Source: Wolfiporia cocos (taxonomy: Eukaryota; Basidiomycota; Agaricomycetes; Polyporales; Phaeolaceae). Taken from it: DNA of 64,000 nucleotides. The notes under the pieces were generated by a model. It ran no database searches. It had not been told where the DNA came from and saw only the letters and a list, made by a program, of their open reading frames with translations. The stretch covers positions 3,100,001 through 3,164,000 of the forward strand of contig JACCLO010000001.1 of assembly GCA_029448655.1 (NCBI GenBank), read 5' to 3'. Shown here in pieces: positions 50,481 through 60,689 of this stretch; position 1 is the first letter of the stretch, and the number at the start of each line of letters is the position of its first letter. A program made the translations under genes and the position numbers.

Positions 50481-53198
50481 TCACGTGTCGGGTGTCATGT
50501 TGCACTCGAGTATGAACTGGGCTATCCTGTCCCCATACTCGACAAAATAATCTGTTCCGGTTTGATTATTTAGTATGACTTTTAGTACCCCGGTGTAGTC
50601 CTCGTCTACTACACCGGCTTCCACGTCGACTCCCTTGAGGGCGAGTCCGGATCGTGGGGCTATTCTGCCGTATACACCGTCGGGCATCCTGATCTTGATG
50701 CCCGTGCTAATGGTGACACGCTTTCCGTTCGGTATAATGACTTCCTCCGCAGAGTGTAAGTCGTACCCCGCGGCCCCGGCGGTCTTTCGCTCGGGTGCTA
50801 TCGCGCGGGGGTGGTCTAGATAGATGTCGAGCGTGACTGCCTTTGTTTTGGCATGTCTACGCCGCACTTTCTTTACAGTCTTTTTCTTGACTGTGGGTCC
50901 TGATGCGTCTGCCATCGTCACATCAGGATCCACAACCGGGTCTACGTCCATGGGTACATAGTTTACATTGTTAATGGAGGAATTAAGCACGGTTTTTTCC
51001 TCCCGCCAAGCTCCAGAGGGAGGCTCCTCCGAGGCTGTTACAAACGAATCCGACGAGCATGTTGAAGCTTCGTTGTCGTCACTATGGTCCCTGTCTACTG
51101 AACGTGGTACAGATATATAGTCTAATATCGGGGCCCCGGTTCCAAGCCCATAAAGTCCGTCAACCGGATTGGTCTCCTCCGTGGCAGATGCAGAGTCGCT
51201 ATTTACTGTTTCTTCCACTTCCAGAACTGAGAAACGGTTAGAGGAGGAGGGACGTACCTGGTTGAGTCCAGCTTCTTTTGCGGCCTCAGGGTTCTCCTTG
51301 GCCCAGGCGGCAACCATTCGGATGAAATCCTCCTGGCTGACTTCGCCTAGAACCTTCGGAGCATCATTCCCTGCTTCGACGGCCTGTCTTGTCCGCGCTG
51401 GTGCGGATGGACCGGCACCGGTATTCCCTCCACTGGTGGCTGCTCGGGGCCTCCAGTTGGGTTGGTGCCAGGTCGGTTTGTTGCAGCCTTTGCCGGGCTG
51501 CTCTGCCTGCGTTTTCTTGCAAGAGTGGCAGATTCTCTTGAGGAGGTTGGCCTTCTCCTCCGCGGAATATTCCTTCCGTGGCGCCTGTTCCGATGACGAT
51601 GTTGACCGACTTTTCCCTTTGTCGGTACCCGATGACGTTCCCTTTCCGTGGCGCAGCTTCTCCTCATCGCGGAGTCGTCGCATGGCGTTGTCCGTGCGGA
51701 GGATCGCCTGTTTCCAGGATTGATAATCTTCCGGGATCTGGACGTTGTACCCGCGCTGCGACTTATCGTTGACGGTGGCGGCGACGAAGGCGGAGTGTAT
51801 GGCGGTGTAGATCTCTTTCGGGATCGCGGCCGTGACCCAGCGATGTACGATCTGGTTTTCTTTGTCGTACTTCGCTTCCGAAAGAAGTCGTTCCAGCTCC
51901 TGGAAATACTCCTCGCCTTTGCCGATGGACATGGCCAGCTTCTCAGCCGCGACTGCCGACTTCTTTTCTAGGTCGGGGTCGTCGAACTTCTGGTGTAGCT
52001 CCCAGATGAAACGTTGCCAGCTCATGTGCCATTGTCCGTCGCGATAGTGTTCTCGCGTGAACGCCGTTACCCAGGCATCGACCTTAGGTCCCCTGATCAG
52101 CGAGATCACGGTGCCGATCTTTTTGCTGTCTGTGAAGAGGAGGGGCCGGTTGTCGTCGATGTATACCTTTAGCCTTACCACCCACGGGATGAAGTTGTCG
52201 CCCATGAATGCTTCTGGCTCCCGCACCTTAGATTTGTACCGGGGGTCTGGCCGTGGTTCTGGGAGCATGGAGTATGCGTCCCATTGCGAGCTAGCCGGTT
52301 TCTCGGGCCGCCACATCGATGCTCGTGTTCCCTGAAGAGGCGCGGCTCTCCAGGTGTTCGCGTGCACGTTTGCGGGGGGAGCCGACGGAGGGACCGGTGC
52401 TGCTGCCATTGCCGAGTATGGTACCTGTTGGGTGATGACCGGGGGGGTGTAACCTGGTAGGAACGGGTTCGTTTGCCTAGAACCGAGGTTGGATGCCGGA
52501 CGTGTCGCCGAGTTCACCGGTGGGGGAGATCCCATGTGCACGGACCTCACCCAGTTTTCTACCGGCCGGAATCGTTCTTCCGGGACCGAGGGTACTGACC
52601 TGACCGGGGGGGGACGCTGCGAGTATGCTGATGCTGCGTTGCCGGCTGCCAATGCGTCTGCTTGAAGCCGTTGAGCTTCTCGCAGGAATCGGGCCCCCAT
52701 GTCGGCGTTCCATACCCCAGTTTGAACCATTGTCGCGGCCACGTTTTGACACCGGTTGCCAAAGTCGCGGGTAGTCGGGTTAGGCGGGAAGGCCCACTGC
52801 ATTGCGAGGGGTGAGTCGATGTGACCCAATGGACTTCCCCCGCGGACCGTGTTGGATTGTTCCCGTGCCAAGTAGAATGCTTGGTCTAACCTTTCTACGC
52901 CGGGACCTTGGTCTTCCTGTGACGCGCCGTACGCGAGTGATCGGGCGGGGGGGTGACCGTCGAAGGTGCCGGTGTGTACCGAGGCAACTTCTACTTGTTG
53001 GTGCGGGGCGTGTATGCTGTCCGCTACCGAGAGTAGGGCGAAGTCCTCGGGTAGGCCATGCACCTGGTAGTTCACCCACTGCCCTGGGTGGAACGGGTTG
53101 TTGGTGACGGTGGGGGTGCCGGCGAAGGTGCCACCGGGGAGCGGTATGTTTTCGGGCCGCGGGTTTCGGACGTAGTCGAGGTCGTGGTGTGTGGCCAT
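50481..53198 (-). CDS. Gag-dUTPase polyprotein of the retrotransposon
   Basis: 905 residues from an ATG to TGA at 50481-50483. The N-terminal third is Pro/Gly/Asn-rich. The Gag capsid-like domain follows around residues 330-500 (WVVRLKVYIDDNRPLLF, GPKVDAWVTAFTREHY, WELHQKFDDPDLEKKSA). A cysteine group CHSCKKTQAEQPGKGC may be a variant zinc knuckle. The last 125 residues are a dUTPase: GAAGYDLHSAEE, YGRIAPRSGLALKG, AGVVDEDYTGVLKVILNNQ and YGDRIAQFILE are four of the five conserved motifs. The fifth, glycine-rich motif is on the other side of the stop. dUTPase lowers dUTP and so limits uracil in cDNA. The ATG has no upstream in-frame competitor. Confidence 0.9.
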   Translation of the reverse strand: MATHHDLDYVRNPRPENIPLPGGTFAGTPTVTNNPFHPGQWVNYQVHGLPEDFALLSVADSIHAPHQQVEVASVHTGTFDGHPPARSLAYGASQEDQGPGVERLDQAFYLAREQSNTVRGGSPLGHIDSPLAMQWAFPPNPTTRDFGNRCQNVAATMVQTGVWNADMGARFLREAQRLQADALAAGNAASAYSQRPPPVRSVPSVPEERFRPVENWVRSVHMGSPPPVNSATRPASNLGSRQTNPFLPGYTPPVITQQVPYSAMAAAPVPPSAPPANVHANTWRAAPLQGTRASMWRPEKPASSQWDAYSMLPEPRPDPRYKSKVREPEAFMGDNFIPWVVRLKVYIDDNRPLLFTDSKKIGTVISLIRGPKVDAWVTAFTREHYRDGQWHMSWQRFIWELHQKFDDPDLEKKSAVAAEKLAMSIGKGEEYFQELERLLSEAKYDKENQIVHRWVTAAIPKEIYTAIHSAFVAATVNDKSQRGYNVQIPEDYQSWKQAILRTDNAMRRLRDEEKLRHGKGTSSGTDKGKSRSTSSSEQAPRKEYSAEEKANLLKRICHSCKKTQAEQPGKGCNKPTWHQPNWRPRAATSGGNTGAGPSAPARTRQAVEAGNDAPKVLGEVSQEDFIRMVAAWAKENPEAAKEAGLNQVRPSSSNRFSVLEVEETVNSDSASATEETNPVDGLYGLGTGAPILDYISVPRSVDRDHSDDNEASTCSSDSFVTASEEPPSGAWREEKTVLNSSINNVNYVPMDVDPVVDPDVTMADASGPTVKKKTVKKVRRRHAKTKAVTLDIYLDHPRAIAPERKTAGAAGYDLHSAEEVIIPNGKRVTISTGIKIRMPDGVYGRIAPRSGLALKGVDVEAGVVDEDYTGVLKVILNNQTGTDYFVEYGDRIAQFILECNMTPDT

Positions 53199-53955
53199 TT
53201 GTACGTATAGTTTTTATAGAAATTGAAAAAGCAGTGACCGCGACGTTCGAAGCGCTACCCGCCCACTGTGGATCAGCCTATAGCTGCGATCGGGGTGGTA
53301 ACTATAAACTTCGTTTGTCCGCCTCTGTCAGAGTCCACTCCTTTTCGGGAGTGTGCCAAGAAACGCTAAGGGGTTTTCTGCCCAAAGCCGGCAAGTAAAC
53401 TCTGCCTCTGAACCCTCGTCCAGCCCCGAAGCTAATTCGGGATACCGGGGGGACAGGAACTATCCGCCTGGGATGGGGCGTGTAAAACTAAAACGTAATT
53501 TGGCCAAGTGGCCGTATGGACAGGCTGTGTCGCGCCTCTTCAGCCGCCTGGTGGGGCGCTGGGTTGTATAGTGACGGGGGAGCGGTAATGCTCGTACGTG
53601 CTGCGGTAATGCGGGTAAATAGGTGCCCAGTGCCTCTGTAAACTGCCGTAGGGCCCCTTAACGCTTTTGATTATTATGCGTCGGGTACACGTCTACTACG
53701 GTGGGGTTGAGACCCAAAGTCTTTACGCCGTATTGCACGACGGTGACTCAGTAGCTTAGAGACAACGGTAGGAGTGGTCCCCTACACGCTGTTCACAAGT
53801 GGCCCCCAGAGCTCAAATCCCTTGACCCTGGGATGAGACGGGTATGGATAACTGATCACGTGCCCGGATGACAGAAGTCAAACGAGGGCGAAAGAAAAGT
53901 GCACTTTGCCCCTAGTGCGCCGGGGTTGCTCTGGAATGAACTCAGAGCGGGGGGG
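53199..53955 (-). other. Retrotransposon leader between PBS and gag
   Basis: About 757 bp with no long sense frame. A leader this long could hold packaging or translation-control signals; none is identified. Confidence 0.6.
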
Positions 53956-53966
53956 AGACTCGTCTT
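53956..53966 (-). other. Primer-binding site of self-priming type
   Basis: The sense sequence AAGACGAGTCT starts one base after the 5' LTR. It does not begin with TGG as tRNA-primed sites usually do. It is perfectly complementary to AGACTCGTCTT inside the 3' LTR (46246-46256) and differs by one transition from the 5' LTR copy (54061-54071). Confidence 0.7.
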
Positions 53967-53967
53967 A

Positions 53968-54328
53968 TGACACAAGCACGTTCTCAAGCAACTTCTCAGG
54001 GGAAGTGTAATCGCGTGGAAGCGACTTCCTGATCTGAGGCTACTCAAGGCAGTAAAGGCCAAGACAAGTCTGGGGTGCTTCCTGCTCGTCAGGCCAGTAT
54101 ATATGCTATCTAGCTGTTTGTACATGTTTGGCTACTGTACAGTATTACATAAGCTAATAGTCCGTGATAACCCTATCCTAGGGGTAGAGCCGAGAGAAGA
54201 GTGTCTGGGGTCTGACTAGGCACGTGTGGGGTGTTCGGGGTCCTTGCACGTGATGCTAGGCGGGCGTTTAGATAAGATAAGGGCTGTCGTTCAGTCGTTG
54301 GCTAACTGAATGAAATCGGCTTGTGACA
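53968..54328 (-). repeat. 5' LTR of the retrotransposon
   Basis: 361 bp, same ends as the 3' LTR and 98.9 percent identical by direct reading (four transitions). It carries the TATA box and the predicted transcript start. Confidence 0.95.
54098..54103 (-). promoter_or_regulatory. LTR TATA box
   Basis: Sense TATATA lies 27-32 bases before AGACTTGTCTT (start at 54071), which is the usual TATA-to-start distance. The same box in the 3' LTR is at 46283-46288. Confidence 0.7.
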
Positions 54329-54428
54329 TCGACCCCGTAGTGACACGATATCGGCAGATGCATCTAGATTGTATGTTCTCCGTTACGTCTGTGGTCGGGT
54401 GGAGCTTAGTCCCACAAAGCCGGATGGC
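54329..54428 (+). pseudogene. Third F-box locus fragment, right half
   Basis: Continues the fragment interrupted by the retrotransposon: TCGACCCCGTAGTGACACG, then ATATCGGCAGATGCAT and GGAGCTTAGTCCCACAAAGC match 26193-26293 of the left F-box copy. It starts with the right-hand TCGAC duplication. At about 54428 it joins the end of the inverted copy. Confidence 0.7.
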
Positions 54429-54523
54429 GCCACGGTCTCTGACCAGTCCTAACAGATCATTTGGCTTGAAGGTCACGCGTCACGGCCCGACCATCGATCA
54501 TCAGAGGCATCTTTGGGTGCTAA

Positions 54524-54641
54524 ACAACTTGTCGGGAAGATTCTGTAGCCTACCACGTCTTCCTCTTATGATGCGAACTTGGGCATGAGTAACTTTTGGC
54601 GTTGTCTTTTCTTGAAGCTTTCTGCTTTTGCGCGATGGCAT
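54524..54641 (-). pseudogene. Relic F-box first exon, right copy
   Basis: Counterpart of the relic at 27364-27486, starting ATGCCATCGCGCAAAAGC. It keeps a slightly better match (IRGRRGRLQNLPD-like) to a live F-box exon 1 than the left copy. Confidence 0.45.
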
Positions 54642-55451
54642 GCTGGCCAGCATCAAGATCTCATAGCATTAACTGTCTGACTTGTGTGCGGGACCTGCGG
54701 AGTAGTGTTTCGGAAATAGGCACTTGCAAGCCGATCTGACGCCTTCCCAAGCTCGTCCGAGCGCCACGTGCCACGGCAACCGATGGTAAGTACGCGAGCA
54801 GACTGAGGTTCCATACTACTTTCTATACTCCGATGCGACGCCGCATTACATAACGGCCAGATCATATATCCGGCCACAATAAGCTCCCACGAAGACGTTG
54901 GCATTTACATGCATAGTTTTGTGTGACCCTACCCGAGTCAGCTTGGTGGTCAACGCGTTGTCTGGACTTGCGGCCTGTGCGTAAAGTGACTGACACTCGG
55001 AAGAATCACTTGCGGGACTTCCTTGTGAAGTTCATCTGTGACGAATGCAGACTGACTCACCAGGCGATGGGACTAGCACACCGCTAGGATCGCTGGGAGA
55101 AGTCTGCGATCGACCGTAGGAGGTCTCTTATGTTTCCGAAAAACAAAAATACCTGTGGCAACAACTCGGTTTATTGCAGGCTGATATGATGACAACAGGA
55201 CAACAATAGGACGAAGAAAGAGGTGTTTGCGTAGTTAGCAATGCAATTGAAGCGTCTGGCAGCGATGCCTGTTACGTCGTACAAGATAAAGCTAGGATGG
55301 GTGATAGCAAGCCCGTTGATGCCACGGCAAAATATCCAAGGGTAGTACGCACCCTTCCGCAGGTCCACGTACCAAGTGGCGCCTCGGAGAGACGAGCGCC
55401 CTCACAAACAGCAAAGACCTTGTCGATCGGGCGGCGAATGCACTACGAGAA

Positions 55452-57793
55452 CTACGGGTTAATGTGTGGATGGCCGAGGAGGGTATGATGATCGGCGTGC
55501 ATGAAGATGTCGCCATTAACTTCGCTTGGGAGCTCAATATGATGACTGCAGAAACAAAATAAGCTGGCATGGTACCTCAGACGGGAATGACTTACTGCAG
55601 GAGCATATGTGTTTTTATATCGGCGTAATCCCATATTCGGCTCCCGTGGTGAAAGCTGTAGCTGCAAAGAGCACAACACCAGATGGCACGCCGTTTTAAA
55701 TAGGCTCGTTCGCGCTCTTGCAACTCGTCCATCCGGCTTTGTGGGACTAAGCTCCACTTGACCGCCATCGGCCTGGGGAAAAGACAATCTAAATGCATCT
55801 GCCGATATCGTGTCACTACAGGGTCGATGGCGTAAAATTAAATTTCACTTACCGCGGCGCGCCAGGTTCTGTCTTTGGTCTCGTTATTGGAGACATTTCT
55901 TAATCTGATATCCAACGCATTTATGTCCTGCGTCGTGGCCGTCGCTGGGTCCAGCTTACAAAGTCGTACGATGTTGCGTGATCTGTCCAGAGCTGTGTCG
56001 TCCGGAACCTCCAGCTTGTCAAATTGGGGCCGGCGATCCGACATGACAGAGGCCACGATGGACTCATACCCATCTGGATTTGGGTCCATTCCGTACGAGA
56101 TCATCCTGAAACATTCATGGGCAAGAAGACCAGGGAACCATAGTAACCTGAGGCATAGGCATCCTCTGCATATCACGAAGGTGATGGCGAGGTTACAGAC
56201 GTCTACACCTTCTGGAGCAGTGATCTTGCTCTTGACAAGATCTACGAATCGAGACTTGAGATCGGCTTGCCAAGACACGACCAGGGAGGGTAATAAATCC
56301 CGCAGCGCGTCGAAACTTTCTCGAGTCACCTCCCGCTCGTCTGGCGATTCGATAATGCTGCGAAACTCGGGCATGAAGGCATAGTCCGAGATGAAAGGTT
56401 CCATCTGGGTTGCTGCAGTTGCTCGGACATCGGAGAGCATCTCCTCGAGCGCCGTGGACAGCAGTCGAAGGCGAGTGACAAACGTTTTTCGCCTTTCCTC
56501 TTTGATCCGCCGTTCCCGAAGCTCTTTCATGCGCTCTACGACATCATCACGGATCTTCTTCCAGACTGTCAGTTTGTGAGCATGCGGCCATGTCAAAGGC
56601 TCAATTCGCATTGCACATACCACGCTCCGTCAGAGGGCGAGAAATGCAGACAGACGTGTGCTTTGCAAGCTCCGCATAGCAGCCGTCTCTCATTTTATCA
56701 AGCTCTTCGCCCCAACCCATTTCCTCTAATTTGGAGACAATCCTTACGTACGGGTCAAAACCCGAATACGGACAACCGAGTTCGAAGGACTTACTGTCGA
56801 AGACGTGTACGTCGATGTTCCTCAAGCTCCGCAGATCTCTCTCCTGCTAGGCTATTTTCCCAACGGCGGCATAATCTGGAGAACTTCCAAGTATATTCAA
56901 CGACCTTGAATAAAGTGCAGGAGCTGGTGTTCTTACTTCCTTGATTTGCTGGACTCGCTCTTTCTGTTCTTTCATGAATTGCGCTTTCGCTTCTGCATCA
57001 GGGAGGCTCTCCCAGATTTGCTTCACTCGTTCAAACTCTGGGCGGTGAAAATTCCAATTCTCATGACGTCCGCGTTCGCGGGTCTGAAACTGAACAACGA
57101 TCAGTTGCGGAAGCCAATGTTCACCGGAATATCTGCACGCACAACGTTAAGCGCTTTGGACAATTCGTAGTCCGAGCTCGACTTGAACATATTCCACGAG
57201 CAGATCCTACAGTATTGTCAATACATTATTGAACTGGCTCCTCTGACAGCACATACATTTCTAGCTTGCATTTTGAGCAGTACCGAGCGCAAAATTCCTA
57301 TATTACGATGCGAGCGTTCGATTTAAGACATCTCTGGCGCATTCAAGTCAGTCGCATTAACCAGCATGTGAGAATACGAGTGGATGCTTACGTGGCAATG
57401 AGGAGAGAAAGCGAGACTCGCGTAGGCAGGTTCACTCAGGAATGACGGACAATCGGGAAGCTCCCGTATGTTTGCGCGTGCTGCCTTCCATACGGAGATC
57501 GTTTCTCGAGTCATAAGTAGCTGGCGCAGTGATTTACTCGTCCTGGCCAGATTCAGCAGGTCTTTCGGTCCAAGGCAAGGGAAGATCTAGGGATAGACAC
57601 GTTCTCATGGTAAGCCAGAGCGAGAGGGCTTCTTACGTACCTCAAAGAGAATATCCAAGGGCATATCTGGAAGACTTTGCAACCCACCACGTTTTCCTTT
57701 AAATGCACGAGTGCGAGGAGCCTTTGGTTTCGCCACATTTCTGTCTGTTTGTGGCGCATCTTCTGCAATCTTCTGCTTTCTACGCAGAGCCAT
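55452..57793 (-). pseudogene. F-box protein gene, right copy, with the same frameshift
   Basis: Same gene as 24221-26586, in inverted orientation. Start is ATG at 57791-57793; the first exon reads MALRRKQKIAEDAPQTDRN, and the last ends HTLLGHPHINP and stop at 55452. Exons keep the left copy's positions. The long exon (55853-56566 within the frame 55838-56623) is open: AWKKIRDDVVERMKELRERR does read through after the intron. The base missing after IPVN in the left copy is missing here too (about 57117-57127). A 9-bp deletion in the body (HECFRMISYGMD against HKCFRGIRMVSYGKD) keeps frame. Expression cannot be judged; the shared break suggests both were already non-coding or use an unusual splice. 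Confidence 0.6.
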
Positions 57794-58092
57794 ACTGGTA
57801 CAAGGTTCATCAGCTACAGTCAGCCGTCAGTTGACAATTGCGTACTTCCTAAGCTCCATTTCCTGAAGTAGAGGCAATCATGCAGAAGTTGAAACGTTGA
57901 GTTCAATGGCAAGCGCCGGCTATGCGGATATTTATAACCGTTAGTCCGGCGTCTCGGGCATAGTCACTGTTGCTTCAGCTTCAAGCTTCAGGTTTTATGT
58001 AACGTTCAACTCTCTAGCTATTGGTATGCCGCATGAAATCCGAGACCTTGGTCGAATGTGCCTCGCCGTAACCACGCAGGACGGCGTCCTTG

Positions 58093-58635
58093 AGCGGGCC
58101 CAGAGTCTGCTCAAGGACATGGTGATTATGTAAAGTACTGCTGCCTGTCATGAACGCTAATCCACCACAAAGCTGCACTCAAGTCGTCATTTTCTATTTT
58201 ACCCCAAGTATGTTTACACGGCATCTGCACCTCTGTCGGCGTGGCCGAGTGATAGGCTTTCTATAACGAGCGTTCCGACGTGCTGAAGAAGCATCAGTCG
58301 GCTCGCAATCTGCCCGCCAGCGAGGCCGCCCACAATTCGGAATTCCAAGTGTCCGGGGACAAATTATCGCCACGATAACCGCAACACGTCTTTTCGTCGT
58401 TTTGTCACAGAATGATCCCCTCACGATGGCGCAAGTTGCTCATGCTCCTGGGTATATAAACCCGCCCCGCGCATGTCTCACTTGTTTTCCCAATCGTTGG
58501 TTCCGTGCTGCATTCTTTCCCATCCGTACGCACCTCTCAGTGGAACACCCATCAATCCAGTCGTCCTGAAGGTATGAGCCTATGCTATACTGACGTATTG
58601 TGCTGAATATAGATAAAGCGGCCTCAACAGGGATC
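58093..58635. other. Promoter and 5' UTR of mitochondrial carrier A
   Basis: No other gene is seen. It holds a TATA box (58453-58460) and a putative 41-nt 5'-UTR intron (58572-58612, GTATGA to ATAG). Confidence 0.5.
58453..58460 (+). promoter_or_regulatory. TATA box of carrier A
   Basis: TATATAAA within GGGTATATAAACCC, 176 bp before the ATG at 58636. Removing the likely 41-nt leader intron leaves a leader of about 100 nt, which fits. Confidence 0.6.
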
Positions 58636-60128
58636 ATGTCGAGTAACGTGAAGAGCAGCGAAGCGCAAACGCAGTATACACTGAAGTTTGCTGGTGCAGC
58701 GCTGAGTAGTGAGTTGCAACATGGAAAAATACTGTTTAGGCGTCATATGTATATCCTTCTTACCGCAGCCATGTGTGCCTCCGGAGTGAGCAACCCGTTG
58801 GATATGTAAGTGTAGGTACCGATTTCATAGACCGTGTATTTATGCACAAATCTCCAGCATCAAGGTGTTTCGATAGAATGTATAGCATGGCTACCGAGCT
58901 GACTTGTCTCGTTGCCGAAGGTTCGCCAGCAACTGCGGACACAAAGTACGCCTTGCTTCAGCGTATTGCCCTCTACAGGCATATTCATGTGCATCTTGTG
59001 CTAGGCGCACGAGCGAACTCCTTTTGGGTTGTGGGCATCGAGATGGCTCGTTCGGAAGGTCTTCGTAGTTTGATGAACGGCTTCTCAGCTAGCATGCTGC
59101 GGGAATTCGTCTACTCTGGCATACGACTGGGGTCCTATGAATACTTCAAGGATGCGTAAGTATAAGCTTCCCGCAGAATGCAGCGTTGAACTGAACTGGC
59201 TGGGTATGCCTAGGGTATATCAGATATCGGATGGACGGCTAAGTCGTGACAGTCTTGGTTTGAAAGTCGCTGCTGCATCAATAGCTTCTACCATCGGCTC
59301 GTGAGTGTTGACCGCGACATCGATAGCGGAATTAAAGCGGATCATGCATCGACTAGTGCGCTCGCGAATCCGGCAGACCTTGTCAAAGGTGGAATTTCTT
59401 CTCGTTAATTCGGGAATTACAACGCTCACCTCGCCCTTAGTGCGAATGCAGGCCTACTATCCCTCTGGGACCCCATACAGGAACATGCGGCACGCATTTG
59501 CCACTATCTGGAAACAAGGCTCCACAGCCGCTAACGGCTCAGGCACGTCATTCATGCCAGGGGGGCTCCGCGCGCTGTATCGCGGGGTCAGCCCGACTAC
59601 TGTCCGCGGGGTAATCCTCTCGACGTCACAGATCTGCTCGTATGACCAGGTGAAGCAAGTGCTGAAGAGAAGGGGCGTCATGGAGGAGGGTATCCCGCTG
59701 CATCTCACGGCTAGCATGTTCGCCGGGTGCGCACATCGTGTATAGATGAGGGGCGAGATGGTGTGTACTGATGATGCTGCAGGCTATTCTGCTCCATCAC
59801 GTCAAACCCTGTTGGTGAGTCCGACATCCAGAGCAGCTGATATCTCTTGCTGATAATATGTACTTGCAGATGTCGTGAAAGTTCGCTTGATGAACGACCA
59901 TTCACACCAATATAATGGAGTGACTGACTGCATCAAGACCATCCTCAGAAGTGAAGGACCTGTGGCGTTCTACAAGGGCTTCGGGATGTGCTGGGCCCGC
60001 GTGAGTCCTGACGTCTCTGTCTCTATGTGACACGGCTGATCCTCGTGATCCAGCTTGGAACTGTGACGATCGTAACATTCGTTGTGTTCGAGCGCATAAG
60101 GCTACTGTTTGGAGTTGCTGCGATGTAG
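58636..60128 (+). CDS. Mitochondrial carrier family protein A (UCP/dicarboxylate-like)
   Basis: SLC25-type transporter of the inner mitochondrial membrane; substrate unknown. Exons: 58636-58708, 58769-58805, 58858-58864, 58921-58945, 59005-59155, 59214-59300, 59357-59388, 59441-59726, 59783-59814, 59870-60000 and 60054-60128, giving 311 residues. All three repeat signatures are built correctly only by this splicing: NPLDIIKVRQQ, NPADLVKVRMQ and NPVDVVKVRLMN. Other family parts: LRALYRGVSPTTVRGVILS, then YKGFGMCWARLG and VVFERIRLLFGVAAM at the end. The closest known clade by signature is the uncoupling-protein/BMCP/KMCP1 and dicarboxylate group. Exon 3 is only 7 nt. The fourth acceptor (CCGAAG) is weak. 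The gene is intact and lies 5' of its paralog on the same strand. Confidence 0.88.
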
Positions 60129-60689
60129 ATGGCCACCTGCACGTCCGCATTGGCAGCCCCTCGGCGCTCATCTCCCTTTATCTCACTAATAGACTTATTG
60201 CCATTTAGAGATAGAAGATTCTGGCTAATACATCCTTGCAGGTGCTCATATGAAGCAACTCGGAAGCAATTGAGCAGCAATGGTGATCTCAATATGAGGG
60301 TGTGTTTGCCACGAAACTGGCGTAATAGGAACGGGTCCTTATGTTTTGCATGTCGGTGGGCCTTTGTTTTCGACTACTGCTATGGCATCGCTCGGGAAGC
60401 CTGTAGGGAATACGCAGCAAGGACGGGAGGGTACACAACGGAAATACCCCGACGAGTGCCCGAGTCGAGTGATTTGTCACTTGACCTCTTGGCGCTGAAT
60501 TCAACTCAGCTTCGCTCGGCTGCCTATCTCAGCCTCTATCCAATCCTGCGTTTCGAAAGGAATGAGCGGGATGTTCTTCTTCGTCTTGTACCGCATCCTG
60601 TGTACAATCTCTCGAGGATCGTTGAAGAGAGAACCAGACCTAGCTGTTCAGCTGTATATCATTCAGAATACCAGTACGCGGGGACAAAC
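60129..60689. other. Spacer between tandem carriers
   Basis: No gene is supported, although a long plus frame crosses it and runs into the first exon of carrier B. It presumably holds the promoter of carrier B. Confidence 0.45.

Larger units (their letters stand above)
46153..54328 (-). mobile_element. Full-length Ty3/gypsy LTR retrotransposon
   Basis: 8,176 bp, sense strand minus. In sense order: 5' LTR (53968-54328), self-priming-type PBS (53956-53966), about 0.76-kb leader, gag-dUTPase, protease, reverse transcriptase, RNase H, integrase with a GPY/F motif and a chromodomain-like segment, an extra C-terminal domain, polypurine tract and 3' LTR (46153-46513). Domain order with integrase after RT marks Ty3/gypsy, and chromovirus-like features suggest that branch. 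The whole coding region is one frame broken by two TGA codons. The LTRs differ at four sites in 361, so the insertion is young. It interrupts an F-box fragment and is flanked by TCGAC. Confidence 0.95.
54428..58092 (-). repeat. Right copy of the 3.7-kb inverted duplication
   Basis: Reverse-complement match to 23896-27632. Differences are scattered base changes and small indels, for example a 9-bp gap in the F-box body and a shortened segment near 57890-57960. Order and content are the same: F-box gene, downstream 1 kb, relic exon. Confidence 0.8.
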
